Source of the DNA: VFJQ01 sp044226525
Lineage (GTDB): Bacteria > Verrucomicrobiota > Verrucomicrobiia > Chthoniobacterales > Chthoniobacteraceae
Length of the DNA stretch: 64,000 nt
Assembly: GCA_044226525.1 (NCBI GenBank)
Contig: JBGAGV010000016.1
Span: 62,001 to 126,000 of the forward strand
Direction: 5' to 3'
The notes under the pieces are model-generated. The model was not told the DNA's origin. It did not search any database and worked only from the letters and a program-made list of their open reading frames with translations. The position numbers were made by a program, and so were the translations under genes. Of this stretch, positions 1 to 11,005 are shown piece by piece (position 1 is the stretch's first letter; every line of letters begins with the position of its first letter).

Positions 1-87
1 CTTTTTCGAACCAGCGTCATTCAGCTTGTCGATCTTCTCGAGCAGATGGAGGTCAACGAACGGACCTTTCTTCAGTGAGCGTCCCAT
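1..87 (-). CDS. rpsS: 30S ribosomal protein S19 (partial, 3' end outside window)
   Basis: Only the first 29 residues are in the window. They begin MGRSLKKGPFVDLHLLEKID, the typical start of bacterial S19, which binds the head of the small ribosomal subunit near S13. The ATG reads on the minus strand at 85-87, seven bases after the rplB stop. Order L2 then S19 is the usual S10-operon order, so L22 and S3 are expected next outside the window. The identification is secure despite truncation. Confidence 0.93.
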   Translation of the reverse strand, partial: MGRSLKKGPFVDLHLLEKIDKLNDAGSKK

Positions 88-94
88 GGCTTAA

Positions 95-943
95 TTATTT
101 AGCTTTCTTGGCGTTGCGGCGCTCCATGATGAAGCGGCTGCTGGACTTGTGCTTGCGGCGGGTCTTGAAGCCCTTGGCGAGCTGGCCCCACGGCGACATC
201 GGGTGATGACGACCGCCACCGCCCTTGGACTTGCCCTGGCCGCCACCCATCGGGTGATCGACCGGGTTCATGACCATGCCTCGAACGGTCGGGCGAACGC
301 CCAGCCAGCGGCTACGGCCGGCCTTCCCGCTCTTGATGTTCATGTGCTCGACGTGGCCCACCTGGCCGATGGTCGCGTAGCACTTGACGTGCACCTTGCG
401 GATTTCACCGGAGGGCAGCTTGAGGAGCGCGTAGTCCCCCTCCCGGTTCATCAGGATGACCTGCTGACCGGCGGAACGAGCGATCTGGCCGCCACGTCCC
501 GGGGTGAGTTCGACGTTGTGCACCGAGGCAGCCAGCGGGATGAGACCCAGCGGCATCGCGTTGCCAGGCTTCGGCTCGGCGGTCTCGCCGGCCATGATCT
601 TGTCGCCGACGCTAATACCGACCGGCGCGAGGATGTAGGCCTTCTCGCCATCCGTGTATTTGAGGAGAGCGATACGGCAGGTGCGGTTCGGATCGTATTC
701 GATCGCGAGGACTTCCGCCTCGATCCCACGCTTCTTGCGCTTGAAGTCGATGATGCGGTAGCGCTGCTTGTGACCACCACCGATATGGCGGCAGGTGATG
801 CGACCGTGATGGTTGCGGCCACCAGTCTTGCGCTTCGCCTCGGTGAGTTTCCACTCCGGCTTGTCCTTGGTGATTTCCTTGAAATCCGGAGCGATCTTGA
901 ACCGCTGCGTCGGAGTGATGGGGCGAAAAGTTTTGAGTCCCAT
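95..943 (-). CDS. rplB: 50S ribosomal protein L2
   Basis: A 282-residue protein starting MGLKTFRPITPTQRFK, the normal length and N-terminus of L2, the 23S rRNA-binding protein close to the peptidyl transferase centre. The C-terminal segment with NPVDHPMGGG and a glycine-rich GKSKGGGGRHHP stretch contains the conserved histidine region. The frame stays open 21 codons further upstream, but that part lies inside rplW and has no L2 similarity, so the ATG at 941-943 is chosen. It follows the rplW stop by four bases, indicating one transcript with translational coupling. Confidence 0.97.
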   Translation of the reverse strand: MGLKTFRPITPTQRFKIAPDFKEITKDKPEWKLTEAKRKTGGRNHHGRITCRHIGGGHKQRYRIIDFKRKKRGIEAEVLAIEYDPNRTCRIALLKYTDGEKAYILAPVGISVGDKIMAGETAEPKPGNAMPLGLIPLAASVHNVELTPGRGGQIARSAGQQVILMNREGDYALLKLPSGEIRKVHVKCYATIGQVGHVEHMNIKSGKAGRSRWLGVRPTVRGMVMNPVDHPMGGGQGKSKGGGGRHHPMSPWGQLAKGFKTRRKHKSSSRFIMERRNAKKAK

Positions 944-947
944 GGTA

Positions 948-1232
948 TTAAGCGAGTTCGATCTTCTCGCCTTCGGCGAGTTTGACGATGGCCTTCTTCC
1001 AGTCACTCGTGAACCCGGCGGCGGGGGTGCGCTTGCGGCGCGCCTTGCCGGCGACGTTCATCGTGTTGACGCCAACGACCTTCTTTTTGAAGAGCGTCTC
1101 GATGGCCTTCTTGATCTGCGGTTTAGTAGCCGACGGGCGAACGCGGAAGATGTAGCTGTTTTGCGTCTCGCTCAGGCGAAGCGCCTTTTCCGTCAGGCAA
1201 ATGGTCTGGATGATATCGGTCGGCTCGTTCAT
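948..1232 (-). CDS. rplW: 50S ribosomal protein L23
   Basis: A 94-residue L23, which sits at the exit of the peptide tunnel and docks trigger factor and SRP. The family core is visible in the ICLTEKALRL start and the KPQIKKAIETLFKKKVVGVN segment. Length is normal. The ATG overlaps the rplD stop by four bases (ATGA at 1229-1232), a typical coupled junction in the S10 operon. Nothing unusual is seen. Confidence 0.96.
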   Translation of the reverse strand: MNEPTDIIQTICLTEKALRLSETQNSYIFRVRPSATKPQIKKAIETLFKKKVVGVNTMNVAGKARRKRTPAAGFTSDWKKAIVKLAEGEKIELA

Positions 1233-1849
1233 TTCTTGATGGCCAGGCGCGCAGCGAGGTGCGGCAGGGCGTCGTTGGTGACGATGATTTTCTTGAAGTA
1301 AAGGAGGTCTTCGGTGTTGACCTCACCGACGCTCAGGAGCAGTGCGCCGGGCACGTTGAGCGCGGAGCGAAGGGTCAGTTCGTCGAACTTGGGTGCGACG
1401 ACGAGGGTCTTCGCCTCGGGCGAGAGGCTGCCGAGGAGGGCAACGAACTGCTTCGTCTTGCCTTCCGGCACCGAGAAGCTGTCCACCACGAGCACGTCGC
1501 CATTGGCCACGCGGTCGCTGAAAGCGCGGCTCAAAGCGGCCTTGGTCACCTTCTTGTTCACTTTCTGCGAGTAGTCGCGCGGCTTCGGGCCGAAGACGAC
1601 GCCACCACCGCGCCAGATCGGCGAGCGCTTTTCACCGGCGCGAGCGCGGCCGGTTCCCTTCTGGCGCCAAGGCTTGGCATTACTGCCGGCCACTTCGCCG
1701 CGAGTTTTGGTCGAGGCAGTGCCGCTGCGGCGACCGGCGCGAATCGCGATAACGCTATCGAACACGGCCTGACGATACTTGCGGGCTCCCTCGATGATTG
1801 GGAGATTTGCCGCCTTGGCGGCTTCAACGGTGAGAACGGTTGCGGCCAT
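1229..1849 (-). CDS. rplD: 50S ribosomal protein L4
   Basis: A 206-residue L4. The central extended-loop region is recognisable: AGRRSGTASTKTRGEVAGSN, then KPWRQKGTGRARAG and SPIWRGGGVVFGP; this loop lines the exit tunnel. In Enterobacteria L4 also regulates its operon, but nothing here shows an autoregulatory leader. The gene lies three bases after rplC and overlaps rplW by four. Length and start (MAATVLTVEAAK) are ordinary. Confidence 0.97.
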   Translation of the reverse strand: MAATVLTVEAAKAANLPIIEGARKYRQAVFDSVIAIRAGRRSGTASTKTRGEVAGSNAKPWRQKGTGRARAGEKRSPIWRGGGVVFGPKPRDYSQKVNKKVTKAALSRAFSDRVANGDVLVVDSFSVPEGKTKQFVALLGSLSPEAKTLVVAPKFDELTLRSALNVPGALLLSVGEVNTEDLLYFKKIIVTNDALPHLAARLAIKK

Positions 1850-1852
1850 GGT

Positions 1853-2503
1853 TTATTTCGCGGCCTCCTTGTGAGCTTTTTTCTTGGCCGGGCGAATGAC
1901 AACATAGCTGCCGTTCGCGCCGGGGACTGCGCCAGTGATGAGGATCACGCCTTCGGATTCGCGCACCTGGGCGACGCGGAGGTTCGAGACGGTGATGCGC
2001 TTATCGCCCATGTGACCGGGCATGCCCATGTTCTTCCAGATGCGACCGGGCGTGGAGCGGTTGCCGATGGCGCCGTTCCGGCGATGCATCATGGAGCCGT
2101 GTGAGGCGGGCTGACCAGCCATGCCGTGCTTCTTGATGACACCCTGGAAACCTTTGCCTTTCGACTGGCCGATGACATCGACCCAATCGCCAACGGCGAA
2201 CTGGTTGACCGTGAGATCGATCGCGCCATCGAGAGTCACGTCGTCCTTGAGTCGGAACTCACGAACACGCTTCTTCGGCGCGGAGCCGAACTTCTTGAAG
2301 ACGCCGAGCATCTGGGAAGTCACACGTTGCGGCTTCTGGTCATTATAACCGACCTGCACGCCGACGTAGCCGTGCTTATCCTTGGTCTTGACTTCGAGCG
2401 GGGTGTTGCCGCCAGCTTCGATGACCGTCACGCACGTCGCCTTTCCGGCGGCGTCGTAAACGCGAGTCATACCGACTTTGCGGCCAAGCAATCCGATTTT
2501 CAT
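1853..2503 (-). CDS. rplC: 50S ribosomal protein L3
   Basis: A 216-residue L3 beginning MKIGLLGRKVGMTRVYD, the standard N-terminus. The family signature near residues 110-150 is present, with KGKGFQGVIKKHGMAGQPAS followed by HGSMMHRRNGAIG and MPGHMGDKRIT; the glutamine-containing loop reaches toward the peptidyl transferase centre. The gene is 20 bases downstream of rpsJ in the same operon. Normal length. Confidence 0.97.
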   Translation of the reverse strand: MKIGLLGRKVGMTRVYDAAGKATCVTVIEAGGNTPLEVKTKDKHGYVGVQVGYNDQKPQRVTSQMLGVFKKFGSAPKKRVREFRLKDDVTLDGAIDLTVNQFAVGDWVDVIGQSKGKGFQGVIKKHGMAGQPASHGSMMHRRNGAIGNRSTPGRIWKNMGMPGHMGDKRITVSNLRVAQVRESEGVILITGAVPGANGSYVVIRPAKKKAHKEAAK

Positions 2504-2523
2504 TTTTGGTTCGCTGGCTCCAG

Positions 2524-2832
<309 letters not shown>

Positions 2833-2843
2833 GGCTCAGTGAA

Positions 2844-5015
<2,172 letters not shown>

Positions 5016-5053
5016 GATTCCTCGGCGAGTTTAAGGTTTCGTCGGGAGGGGAA

Positions 5054-5527
5054 CTAGAAACGGAAGTGCGCGAAGGCACGATTGGCCTGCGCCATCTTGT
5101 GGGTGTCGTCGCGCTTCTTGATCGCGTTACCCTGATTGGCAGCCGCATCCTTCAGCTCGACAGCCAGCGCCTTCGTCATCGGCACATTGCGACGACCCTG
5201 CGCGTAACCGACGATCCAGCGAATCGCGAGCGCGAGCTGGCGAGCCGGCGGAACCTCCATCGGCACCTGATAGGTCGCACCGCCAACACGGCGACTCTTC
5301 ACTTCGAGGCGAGGCTTGATGTTTTCGATCGCCTTGTTCACCACTTCGAGCGGATCAACAATCTCGGTGCCCACGCGGGTTTCTTCGATCGCACCATAAA
5401 CGATGCGCTCAGCGAGCGACTTCTTGCCACTCTGCATGATCGTGGAGATCAACTTGGCCACCACGGGCGAACCGTAGCGACTATCGATCTTTTCTTCTTT
5501 GTGGAGCGTGCGACGACGACGAGCCAT
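5054..5527 (-). CDS. rpsG: 30S ribosomal protein S7
   Basis: A 157-residue S7, the assembly initiator of the 30S head. MARRRRTLHKEEKIDSRYGS resembles the family start, followed by SGKKSLAERIVYGA, KPRLEVKSRRVGGATYQVP and the C-terminal KRDDTHKMAQANRAFAHFRF. Length is typical of bacteria. It lies between rpsL (27 bases upstream) and fusA (38 bases downstream). No strong Shine-Dalgarno sequence is visible before the ATG. Confidence 0.97.
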   Translation of the reverse strand: MARRRRTLHKEEKIDSRYGSPVVAKLISTIMQSGKKSLAERIVYGAIEETRVGTEIVDPLEVVNKAIENIKPRLEVKSRRVGGATYQVPMEVPPARQLALAIRWIVGYAQGRRNVPMTKALAVELKDAAANQGNAIKKRDDTHKMAQANRAFAHFRF

Positions 5528-5554
5528 GAGTCAGGTCAGGTTAGAGATTCAAGA

Positions 5555-5959
5555 TTACTTTTTCTTGCCGTCGGCAGCCGCGGCGCCAGCCTTCGGACGC
5601 TTGGCACCATACTTCGAACGGCTGCGGCGACGCTTCTCCACCCCGAGGGCGTCAAGCGAACCACGGACGATATGATAGCGCACACCCGGCAGATCCTTCA
5701 CACGACCACCGCGAACGAGAACGATCGAGTGCTCCTGGAGATTATGACCCTCGCCCGGGATATAGGCAATCACCTCGAAGCCATTCGTGAGGCGAACCTT
5801 CGCCACCTTACGCAGCGCAGAGTTCGGCTTCTTCGGCGTGCGGGTCATGACCTGCACGCAGACGCCACGACGAAACGGGCAATTGGTAAGAGCAGGTGAC
5901 TTACTCTTGTATTTCACCTTCTTGCGGCCATTGCGAACGAGCTGATTGATCGTGGGCAT
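5555..5959 (-). CDS. rpsL: 30S ribosomal protein S12
   Basis: A 134-residue S12, the decoding-centre protein where streptomycin-resistance changes occur. Conserved blocks are PTINQLVRNGR, TRTPKKPNSALRKVAKVRL (containing the lysine near E. coli position 42), PGEGHNLQEHS and VRGGRVKDLPGVRYH. The tail after about residue 120 is lysine- and alanine-rich and longer than in E. coli. It is the first gene of the ribosomal operon, with a leader of roughly 170 bases if the promoter proposed upstream is right. Confidence 0.97.
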   Translation of the reverse strand: MPTINQLVRNGRKKVKYKSKSPALTNCPFRRGVCVQVMTRTPKKPNSALRKVAKVRLTNGFEVIAYIPGEGHNLQEHSIVLVRGGRVKDLPGVRYHIVRGSLDALGVEKRRRSRSKYGAKRPKAGAAAADGKKK

Positions 5960-6139
5960 TCGAGTGTTGGGAAAAGTTGGTTCGGCTAAAAAAAATCCAG
6001 ACTCGCAAACTGACTGCGCGTCCTTTTCACCTCTCCCACCACATCACCCGACGACGATTCGCTCGAGTGACTCCCCGTGCCGAAGCCGGAAGCCGCGAGA
6101 GCGCGATAGTCATCGCGAGAGCGCAAGAAAAGGGCCGAC

Positions 6140-6190
6140 ATGCTACAGGCCTCCGCAGAACGCGCAAATGGTTTCTTGAAATTTTTTAAA
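6140..6190 (-). promoter_or_regulatory. Putative promoter of the rpsL ribosomal operon with an AT-rich upstream element
   Basis: Read on the minus strand, TTGCGC (6162-6167) and TAGCAT (6140-6145) are separated by 16 bases and resemble -35 and -10 boxes. Directly upstream, 6173-6190 is an A/T-rich stretch in otherwise GC-rich DNA, as in UP elements of ribosomal promoters. The position, about 180 bases before rpsL, is sensible. The rest of the 380-base gap at 5960-6339 shows no gene or convincing terminator. This is a sequence-inspection call. Confidence 0.45.
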
Positions 6191-6339
6191 GAGAGTCGCG
6201 AGCGAAAGACAAATGCCGTCGGGTTTCAGAGCTCGCCGGGGGGCACAAATCCCCGATTAAATCGGCGCGAAACGCGTGTGACCGACTTCTCACGCCTCGC
6301 TCTGCTTTTCCTCCAGAAATTTGAAACTCTGCGCGCGCC

Positions 6340-7230
6340 TCAGCGCAGAATCTCCCTCTTCGTCACATCGCCCGGCACGTCGAGGATCTGAATCTGGTTG
6401 ATGCTCTTGAACTGCGCGTGGTCGGCGAACTGCCAGACGACTTTCTTGTCACGCGTCACTTCCACCACCTGCGGCTGCTCGCCGAGATGACCATGGCCGA
6501 GATAGATGCAAAAGACGGTGTTGCCGTTCGGCAGGCGCTGACAGCCGGCCATGAGGCGAAGCGGCACATCCTCCAGGTCGTTCTCGTTCAGCTCCCACAC
6601 CACTTTGTCCTGCGCATCGAATTCCTGCACCTTGTGCCCGTCGCCACACGTCACCAGCCGATGGCCATCCGGCAGCGCCAACACTTCATGCGGGTCGCCG
6701 GGCACCTTCGTCTCGTGCAGCACGTTGCCGTCAGCGCCGAGTTCCACGATCTTTCCCTCCCCTTTGAAGCACACGAGGTAATGCCCATTCGCCAGCTTGC
6801 GCGTGCCGCGGAATTGATTGTGCAATTTGATCTCCGGCGCCGTCGTTAGCTTGATCTCCTTCGTGATTTTCCCGGCGCGATCCACCTCGATGATCCGGCT
6901 CGGACCGCATTCGGTCAGCATCACCTTTCCGTCCGCCAACGGCTGGCACGCATGCACTTCGGTCTTCTCGCCGGCCTTGTATTCCCACACGACCTTCTTG
7001 TCGGGCGTCAGTTCGAGCGCACCATTCACGAAGCAAAAGAGGTAGTTCCCATTCGGCAGTCGCCAGCAGTCCTGCGGGTTCTTGCAGTCATATTGCCACT
7101 CGATCTTCCCCTCCGCGGAGACGACGCAAACTTTGCCGCCCGGGTAATCGCAGCACAAAAACGGATGTGCCGCATGAGCAGCGACGGCGAAAAAAAGCGG
7201 GGCGGCGAAACGGAAGATGCGGGAGATCAT
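6340..7230 (-). CDS. Secreted beta-propeller protein (PQQ/NHL-like repeats)
   Basis: A 296-residue protein with a signal peptide (about 1-20, ending AAHAA). At least five repeats of about 40-45 residues carry a motif of the type LPNGNYL, LADGKVM, LANGHYL, LPDGHRL and LPNGNTV, most followed by a strand ending in a KVVW- or KIVEL-like element. This is the pattern of PQQ-like or NHL-like propellers. No catalytic residues are recognisable; a binding or scaffold role in the envelope is likely. It stands alone, with the next minus-strand gene 61 bases further upstream, so it may share that transcript. The specific function is unknown. Confidence 0.72.
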   Translation of the reverse strand: MISRIFRFAAPLFFAVAAHAAHPFLCCDYPGGKVCVVSAEGKIEWQYDCKNPQDCWRLPNGNYLFCFVNGALELTPDKKVVWEYKAGEKTEVHACQPLADGKVMLTECGPSRIIEVDRAGKITKEIKLTTAPEIKLHNQFRGTRKLANGHYLVCFKGEGKIVELGADGNVLHETKVPGDPHEVLALPDGHRLVTCGDGHKVQEFDAQDKVVWELNENDLEDVPLRLMAGCQRLPNGNTVFCIYLGHGHLGEQPQVVEVTRDKKVVWQFADHAQFKSINQIQILDVPGDVTKREILR

Positions 7231-7291
7231 GCCTTCCCGCTACTTCATTCGCCGTTCAGGGCGCGACTACCAATTCGCGTGTCGTGGCGAT

Positions 7292-9238
7292 TCAAATACA
7301 GCCGAGCGCCGGGTCGGGCACCTTGGCCGGCAATTCCCCGTCTTCCTTCCGCGCGATCCGCCAGGCCCCCACTCCGCAGCCTCCGACCACCAGCAGCCAC
7401 GGCAGCACACTCCAGCGCGATTTCGGCGCGAAAAACTCGCCGAGATTGCACGAGTTCCAGTCGCTCTCCTTCGTCCCCAGTTCGAAGATCCCCCAACCCA
7501 GCAAACCATCGAAAATCCCCACTGGATTCACCGACACCGGCCCGCGAATCGCCGCGAGCAGAAACGGCGCGCGCTCCCCTCGTTCGATCTTCGCATCGAG
7601 ATCCGCGCGGATTGCTTCGAGCTTTTTCGCCCGCGCCGCTTCGTCCGGCTCCTCCGCTTCGAGCCGCTCAGCGGCCTGCTCGACCTTGATGTCCGCCATC
7701 CAGTGCAGCAGCGGTCCGGTCTTGCCCGTGAAGAAAAGCGGCGCGGCGTATTCCCACACGATCGAGCAGAAAAAATCGTCCTTCCGATGCGCATCGTCGA
7801 TGCGCGCGTGCCCTCCCACCGCGAGCGGATTCTGCCCATCCGTAACCGTGAGCAGGAATTGCTGCACCACCGACACCGCGAGCAACGCCACCGTCGTCTT
7901 CCGCCAGCGCACGAAACCCACCACACACGCCAGCGCCACAAAGGGAATCCCCGGCACGAGATACCGCGGCCCGGCCGAATAACCGGCGTGGTAGCCGTTG
8001 AAGCTCGAATTCACGAGGAAGAAGAACGCGAAAATCGCCATGCCCACGCGAGCCTCGGGCGCCCACGTTTTTTCGCGCAGCCACACGACCCAGCCGATCA
8101 CGCCGACGATCAGCACCGGGCACAGCATGAAGACCCCGCGATACGGCGACGCAATCAGCAGCGCCACGACATAAGGATTCGGCTGACCGAACATCCCAAG
8201 CGAGCCGCTCTCCGTCTTGAAGATGGGGTTCTGGAAATCGTTCGCCAGCGCCAACGGCGAACCGAAATTCACCTGGTGGTAATACAGCAGCAGCGCCGCC
8301 ATCGGCGCGCCACCGAGCGCGAAGACGATCGCACGCCGCCAGTTCAGCTTTCCCGCGAGCAGGGCATACAAGCCCAGCGCCGCCACCGCCCCCACGGCGA
8401 CATAGTTCGTCACCACCGCCAACCCCGCCGCGAGCCCCGCGAGCACATTTCGCAAATCGCCCCCGGAATTCCGCAAAGCACAGGTCTCGAATCCCTCGCA
8501 GCGATCCCACGCCAGCAAATAAAACGCCGCCACCAGCAGCGACGCCGTCAGCGCGTGGTCGAACAGGATCGTGGCGAACGGAAAGAACGTCGTCCCGAAC
8601 GCTAATCCCGCCGTCGCCAGCAACGCCGGCACCAGCTTCCCGCCGGCAAATTTAATCGCCAGCCGCAGGAACATCACACACCCGATCGCCGACATCAGCC
8701 CCACGCTGAAGATCGTCGTCAGCCACGCGTTCAGGTTTAGCACCCACCAATGATCTGGATTGATCCCCAGCGCCTTCTCGAGGTGAAAAATCAAGTAATA
8801 CGCCGGCAACGCCATGAACGACGTGCCCGGCGGTTTGTTCGGATGAAAATGGCCCGTCGCGTTCACATATGCCACATCGCCCGACGAACATCCCTCCCCC
8901 GGCACCTCCGGCACCATCGGCGCCTTGGTCACATCCTCTCCCATCGGTGCATCGCCGACGGGATAGAAGTTCCAGGTCCCATCGACCCAGCACAGACGAA
9001 AACGTTTTCCGTCCTCCGTGTATTCCGCGTGGTGCGTCGGCAACCGTTTGAGCACGCCATCTTCGCCCCCTTTGCGGTAAACAAAGAAGTCATCGATCGC
9101 AAACCGCCCCTCTTCTACCATCGCGCGAATCTCCGCGAAGCGTGAGTTCTGATTCCACCCTCCGCCTTGATTGAAATAGGCGAAGCCAAACCACGTGGCG
9201 AGAAAGACGAGGAGTTCGAGACGGCGGACGGGAGACAT
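7292..9238 (-). CDS. Multi-pass membrane protein, possibly a GT-C-type glycosyltransferase
   Basis: A 648-residue integral membrane protein with around ten hydrophobic segments and a charged segment late in the chain (near EAEEPDEAARAKKLEAIRAD). A hydrophobic first segment begins at once after MSPVRRLELLV; the frame stays open 49 codons further upstream but that part is not membrane-like, so the ATG at 9236-9238 is chosen. A luminal region after the first helix contains HHAEYTEDGKRF and HPNKPPGTSFMALP, recalling the loop-1 acidic/proline region of GT-C enzymes such as the PMT/ArnT group. No definitive catalytic motif is seen, so the enzyme assignment is tentative. Confidence 0.6.
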   Translation of the reverse strand: MSPVRRLELLVFLATWFGFAYFNQGGGWNQNSRFAEIRAMVEEGRFAIDDFFVYRKGGEDGVLKRLPTHHAEYTEDGKRFRLCWVDGTWNFYPVGDAPMGEDVTKAPMVPEVPGEGCSSGDVAYVNATGHFHPNKPPGTSFMALPAYYLIFHLEKALGINPDHWWVLNLNAWLTTIFSVGLMSAIGCVMFLRLAIKFAGGKLVPALLATAGLAFGTTFFPFATILFDHALTASLLVAAFYLLAWDRCEGFETCALRNSGGDLRNVLAGLAAGLAVVTNYVAVGAVAALGLYALLAGKLNWRRAIVFALGGAPMAALLLYYHQVNFGSPLALANDFQNPIFKTESGSLGMFGQPNPYVVALLIASPYRGVFMLCPVLIVGVIGWVVWLREKTWAPEARVGMAIFAFFFLVNSSFNGYHAGYSAGPRYLVPGIPFVALACVVGFVRWRKTTVALLAVSVVQQFLLTVTDGQNPLAVGGHARIDDAHRKDDFFCSIVWEYAAPLFFTGKTGPLLHWMADIKVEQAAERLEAEEPDEAARAKKLEAIRADLDAKIERGERAPFLLAAIRGPVSVNPVGIFDGLLGWGIFELGTKESDWNSCNLGEFFAPKSRWSVLPWLLVVGGCGVGAWRIARKEDGELPAKVPDPALGCI

Positions 9239-9314
9239 TGAGGGCGCGGGAAGTTGGACAGAAACAGCGGCGGCGGAAATACTTTTCGCCGGGTCTGCGA
9301 TCACCGTTCCCCCA

Positions 9315-9497
9315 TTACTCGCCAGACGGCTTGGCCAGTGCGCCAAGGGTGAAAGATCCGGGCAATGCAGTCTTGCTGCCGGCATTCCCCCCTACGACAG
9401 CCCACTCGCCATCGGCATTGCCGCCGGCGATCGGCAGATCGCAATCGAGCGCGAGGGCAGCGAAAGCGAACAGAAGAAAAAGGAGGAAAAGAAGTAT
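9315..9497 (-). CDS. Possible small exported protein without a standard start codon
   Basis: After the moeA stop the same frame stays open for 62 codons, to a TAA at 9315-9317. It encodes a strongly hydrophobic stretch (LLFLLFLLFAFAALALDCDL) followed by a polar, glycine-rich tail of about 40 residues, which looks like a signal peptide with a tiny mature domain. There is no ATG, GTG or TTG near the start; the first plausible codons are ATA (9495-9497) or a CTG seven codons later. It fills most of the 265-base gap between moeA and the membrane protein. It may be chance, or a real gene with an unusual start. Confidence 0.3.
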   Translation of the reverse strand: MLLFLLFLLFAFAALALDCDLPIAGGNADGEWAVVGGNAGSKTALPGSFTLGALAKPSGE

Positions 9498-9503
9498 CGG
9501 AGG

Positions 9504-10679
9504 TTAGTGAGGGAAATCGACCAGCAAAACCGGCACAGCACTGCCCGGGTCAGCCTCGGCGACGACCCGGATGAGTCCATTCGTGCCCGCGAGCGAGAAA
9601 GTATCGCCCGAACTCGACCACCGCCGCGGCTCGGCGACCAACCGCCCTGCTTGCACACTCACCCGCGCCGGCCACCACGTCTCGCGCGGATCGGCGCGCA
9701 GCGGCTCGTCCCCGCCAAGCTCAATCTCGACCGGTTGCCAAAGCGGCGACGCTCCTTGCAAGCGCTCGAGCGCGAGCCGGATGGCTGTGTGGAAACAAAC
9801 GAAGTGAGAGACCGGATTTCCGGGAATGACGAATGCCACCTGTCCTTCGCAGGTCGCGAAGATGAGCGGCTTGCCGGGGCGCAGGTTGACCTTGTCGAAA
9901 TGAATCGTGAACCCGGCATCACGCAACACCCGGGCACCAAAGTCGTAATCTCCCACGCTCGCGCCGCCCGAGATGAGCAGCACTTCACCCTCACATTGAT
10001 CCACCCATTCGCGGAGGCGATCGGGATTGTCGCCGCAGCGCGACTGGCTGATGAGCAACCCACCCGCATTCGTGACAAGAGCCGCGATGAGGGAAGAGTT
10101 CGTGTCACGGATTTTGCCCGGCTGCGCGGGCTCGTCCGGGGAGGTCAATTCGTCGCCCGTGGCCACGTGGCACACGCCGGAGGGTGGAAACACCGGCACA
10201 TTCACGGTGCCAACCTGCGCGAGGATGGCCAGCTCGGCCGGACCAAGTTTGCTACCAGCCGGCAGCACGACATCCCCTTCCTTCGCCTCCACACCACGAG
10301 CGCGAATAAACTTCTTTGCCGGCCGCCGTGGCACTTTCACCACGTCGCCAGTTCGCTCGACATCTTCCTGAGGGACAACAAACGCCGTTCCCGCCGGGAC
10401 CAGCGCACCTGTAAAAATGCGCACGCATTGACCGCGCTCAATCGCACGCGACGGCACCTCCCCCGTCCGCACTTCACCGGCGACGCGAAATTCACCCACC
10501 CCTTCTTCGCCGATCGCGTAGCCATCCATCATCGCCCGGTCCGCCGCGGGATAAGCAGCGTCAGCCTGAATGTCTTCGGCCAGCACGCAACCACCCGCCT
10601 CCGCCAGCGGCACCAGAGTCTTCGCGCCGGGTTGAACTGCTTCGGCGATGAGACGGCGCGCTTCGAGGAGTGAAATCAT
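9504..10679 (-). CDS. moeA: Molybdopterin molybdotransferase
   Basis: A 391-residue MoeA, which inserts molybdate into adenylylated molybdopterin. Recognisable parts are the N-terminal MISLLEARRLIAEAV start, ADRAMMDGYAI, the MPT-binding GGASVGDYDF loop and the PGNPVSHFVCFH motif, then the C-terminal beta-barrel domain. The length fits the family (about 400). It is divergent from moaD-moaE with only 75 bases between start codons, so the two transcripts probably share a control region. The other cofactor genes (moaA, moaC, mogA, mobA) are not in this window. Confidence 0.94.
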   Translation of the reverse strand: MISLLEARRLIAEAVQPGAKTLVPLAEAGGCVLAEDIQADAAYPAADRAMMDGYAIGEEGVGEFRVAGEVRTGEVPSRAIERGQCVRIFTGALVPAGTAFVVPQEDVERTGDVVKVPRRPAKKFIRARGVEAKEGDVVLPAGSKLGPAELAILAQVGTVNVPVFPPSGVCHVATGDELTSPDEPAQPGKIRDTNSSLIAALVTNAGGLLISQSRCGDNPDRLREWVDQCEGEVLLISGGASVGDYDFGARVLRDAGFTIHFDKVNLRPGKPLIFATCEGQVAFVIPGNPVSHFVCFHTAIRLALERLQGASPLWQPVEIELGGDEPLRADPRETWWPARVSVQAGRLVAEPRRWSSSGDTFSLAGTNGLIRVVAEADPGSAVPVLLVDFPH

Positions 10680-10754
10680 CTGCGCGAGCTAGCGCAGCTG
10701 GGCCGCGCTGGCCACATGGAACAATCGCTTGCCGCCTGCCAGCACCTCGGCTCA

Positions 10755-10994
10755 ATGCATCGCGTGCAAGTCACCATCCTCGCCTTTGCCCAGGCTAGCG
10801 ACCAGCTCGGTTTCCACGAGCGAACCGTCGAGTGCGCCCCGAGCGATACTCCGCGAGGGATTATCGGAAAGCTCGCCCCGACGGTGCGACTGGAAAACAT
10901 GCGCGTGGCCGTGGATCAGGAATACGCGGCCTGGGATGCGACGATCGGCGACGCGCGCGAAATCGCCGTCATTCCACCCGTTTCAGGAGGTTAG
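10755..10994 (+). CDS. moaD: Molybdopterin synthase small subunit
   Basis: A 79-residue ubiquitin-fold protein that ends PPVSGG. The C-terminal Gly-Gly is thiocarboxylated and inserted into MoaE to deliver sulfur to precursor Z. The start MHRVQVTILAFAQASDQLGF matches the first strand and turn of MoaD, so the ATG at 10755 is chosen over an in-frame upstream ATG at 10716 that would add 13 unrelated residues. It is followed after 11 bases by moaE, the partner subunit. An AGGAGG sequence at 10985-10990, inside its 3' end, may serve moaE translation. Confidence 0.9.
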   Translation: MHRVQVTILAFAQASDQLGFHERTVECAPSDTPRGIIGKLAPTVRLENMRVAVDQEYAAWDATIGDAREIAVIPPVSGG

Positions 10995-11005
10995 CCCGCG
11001 GCACG

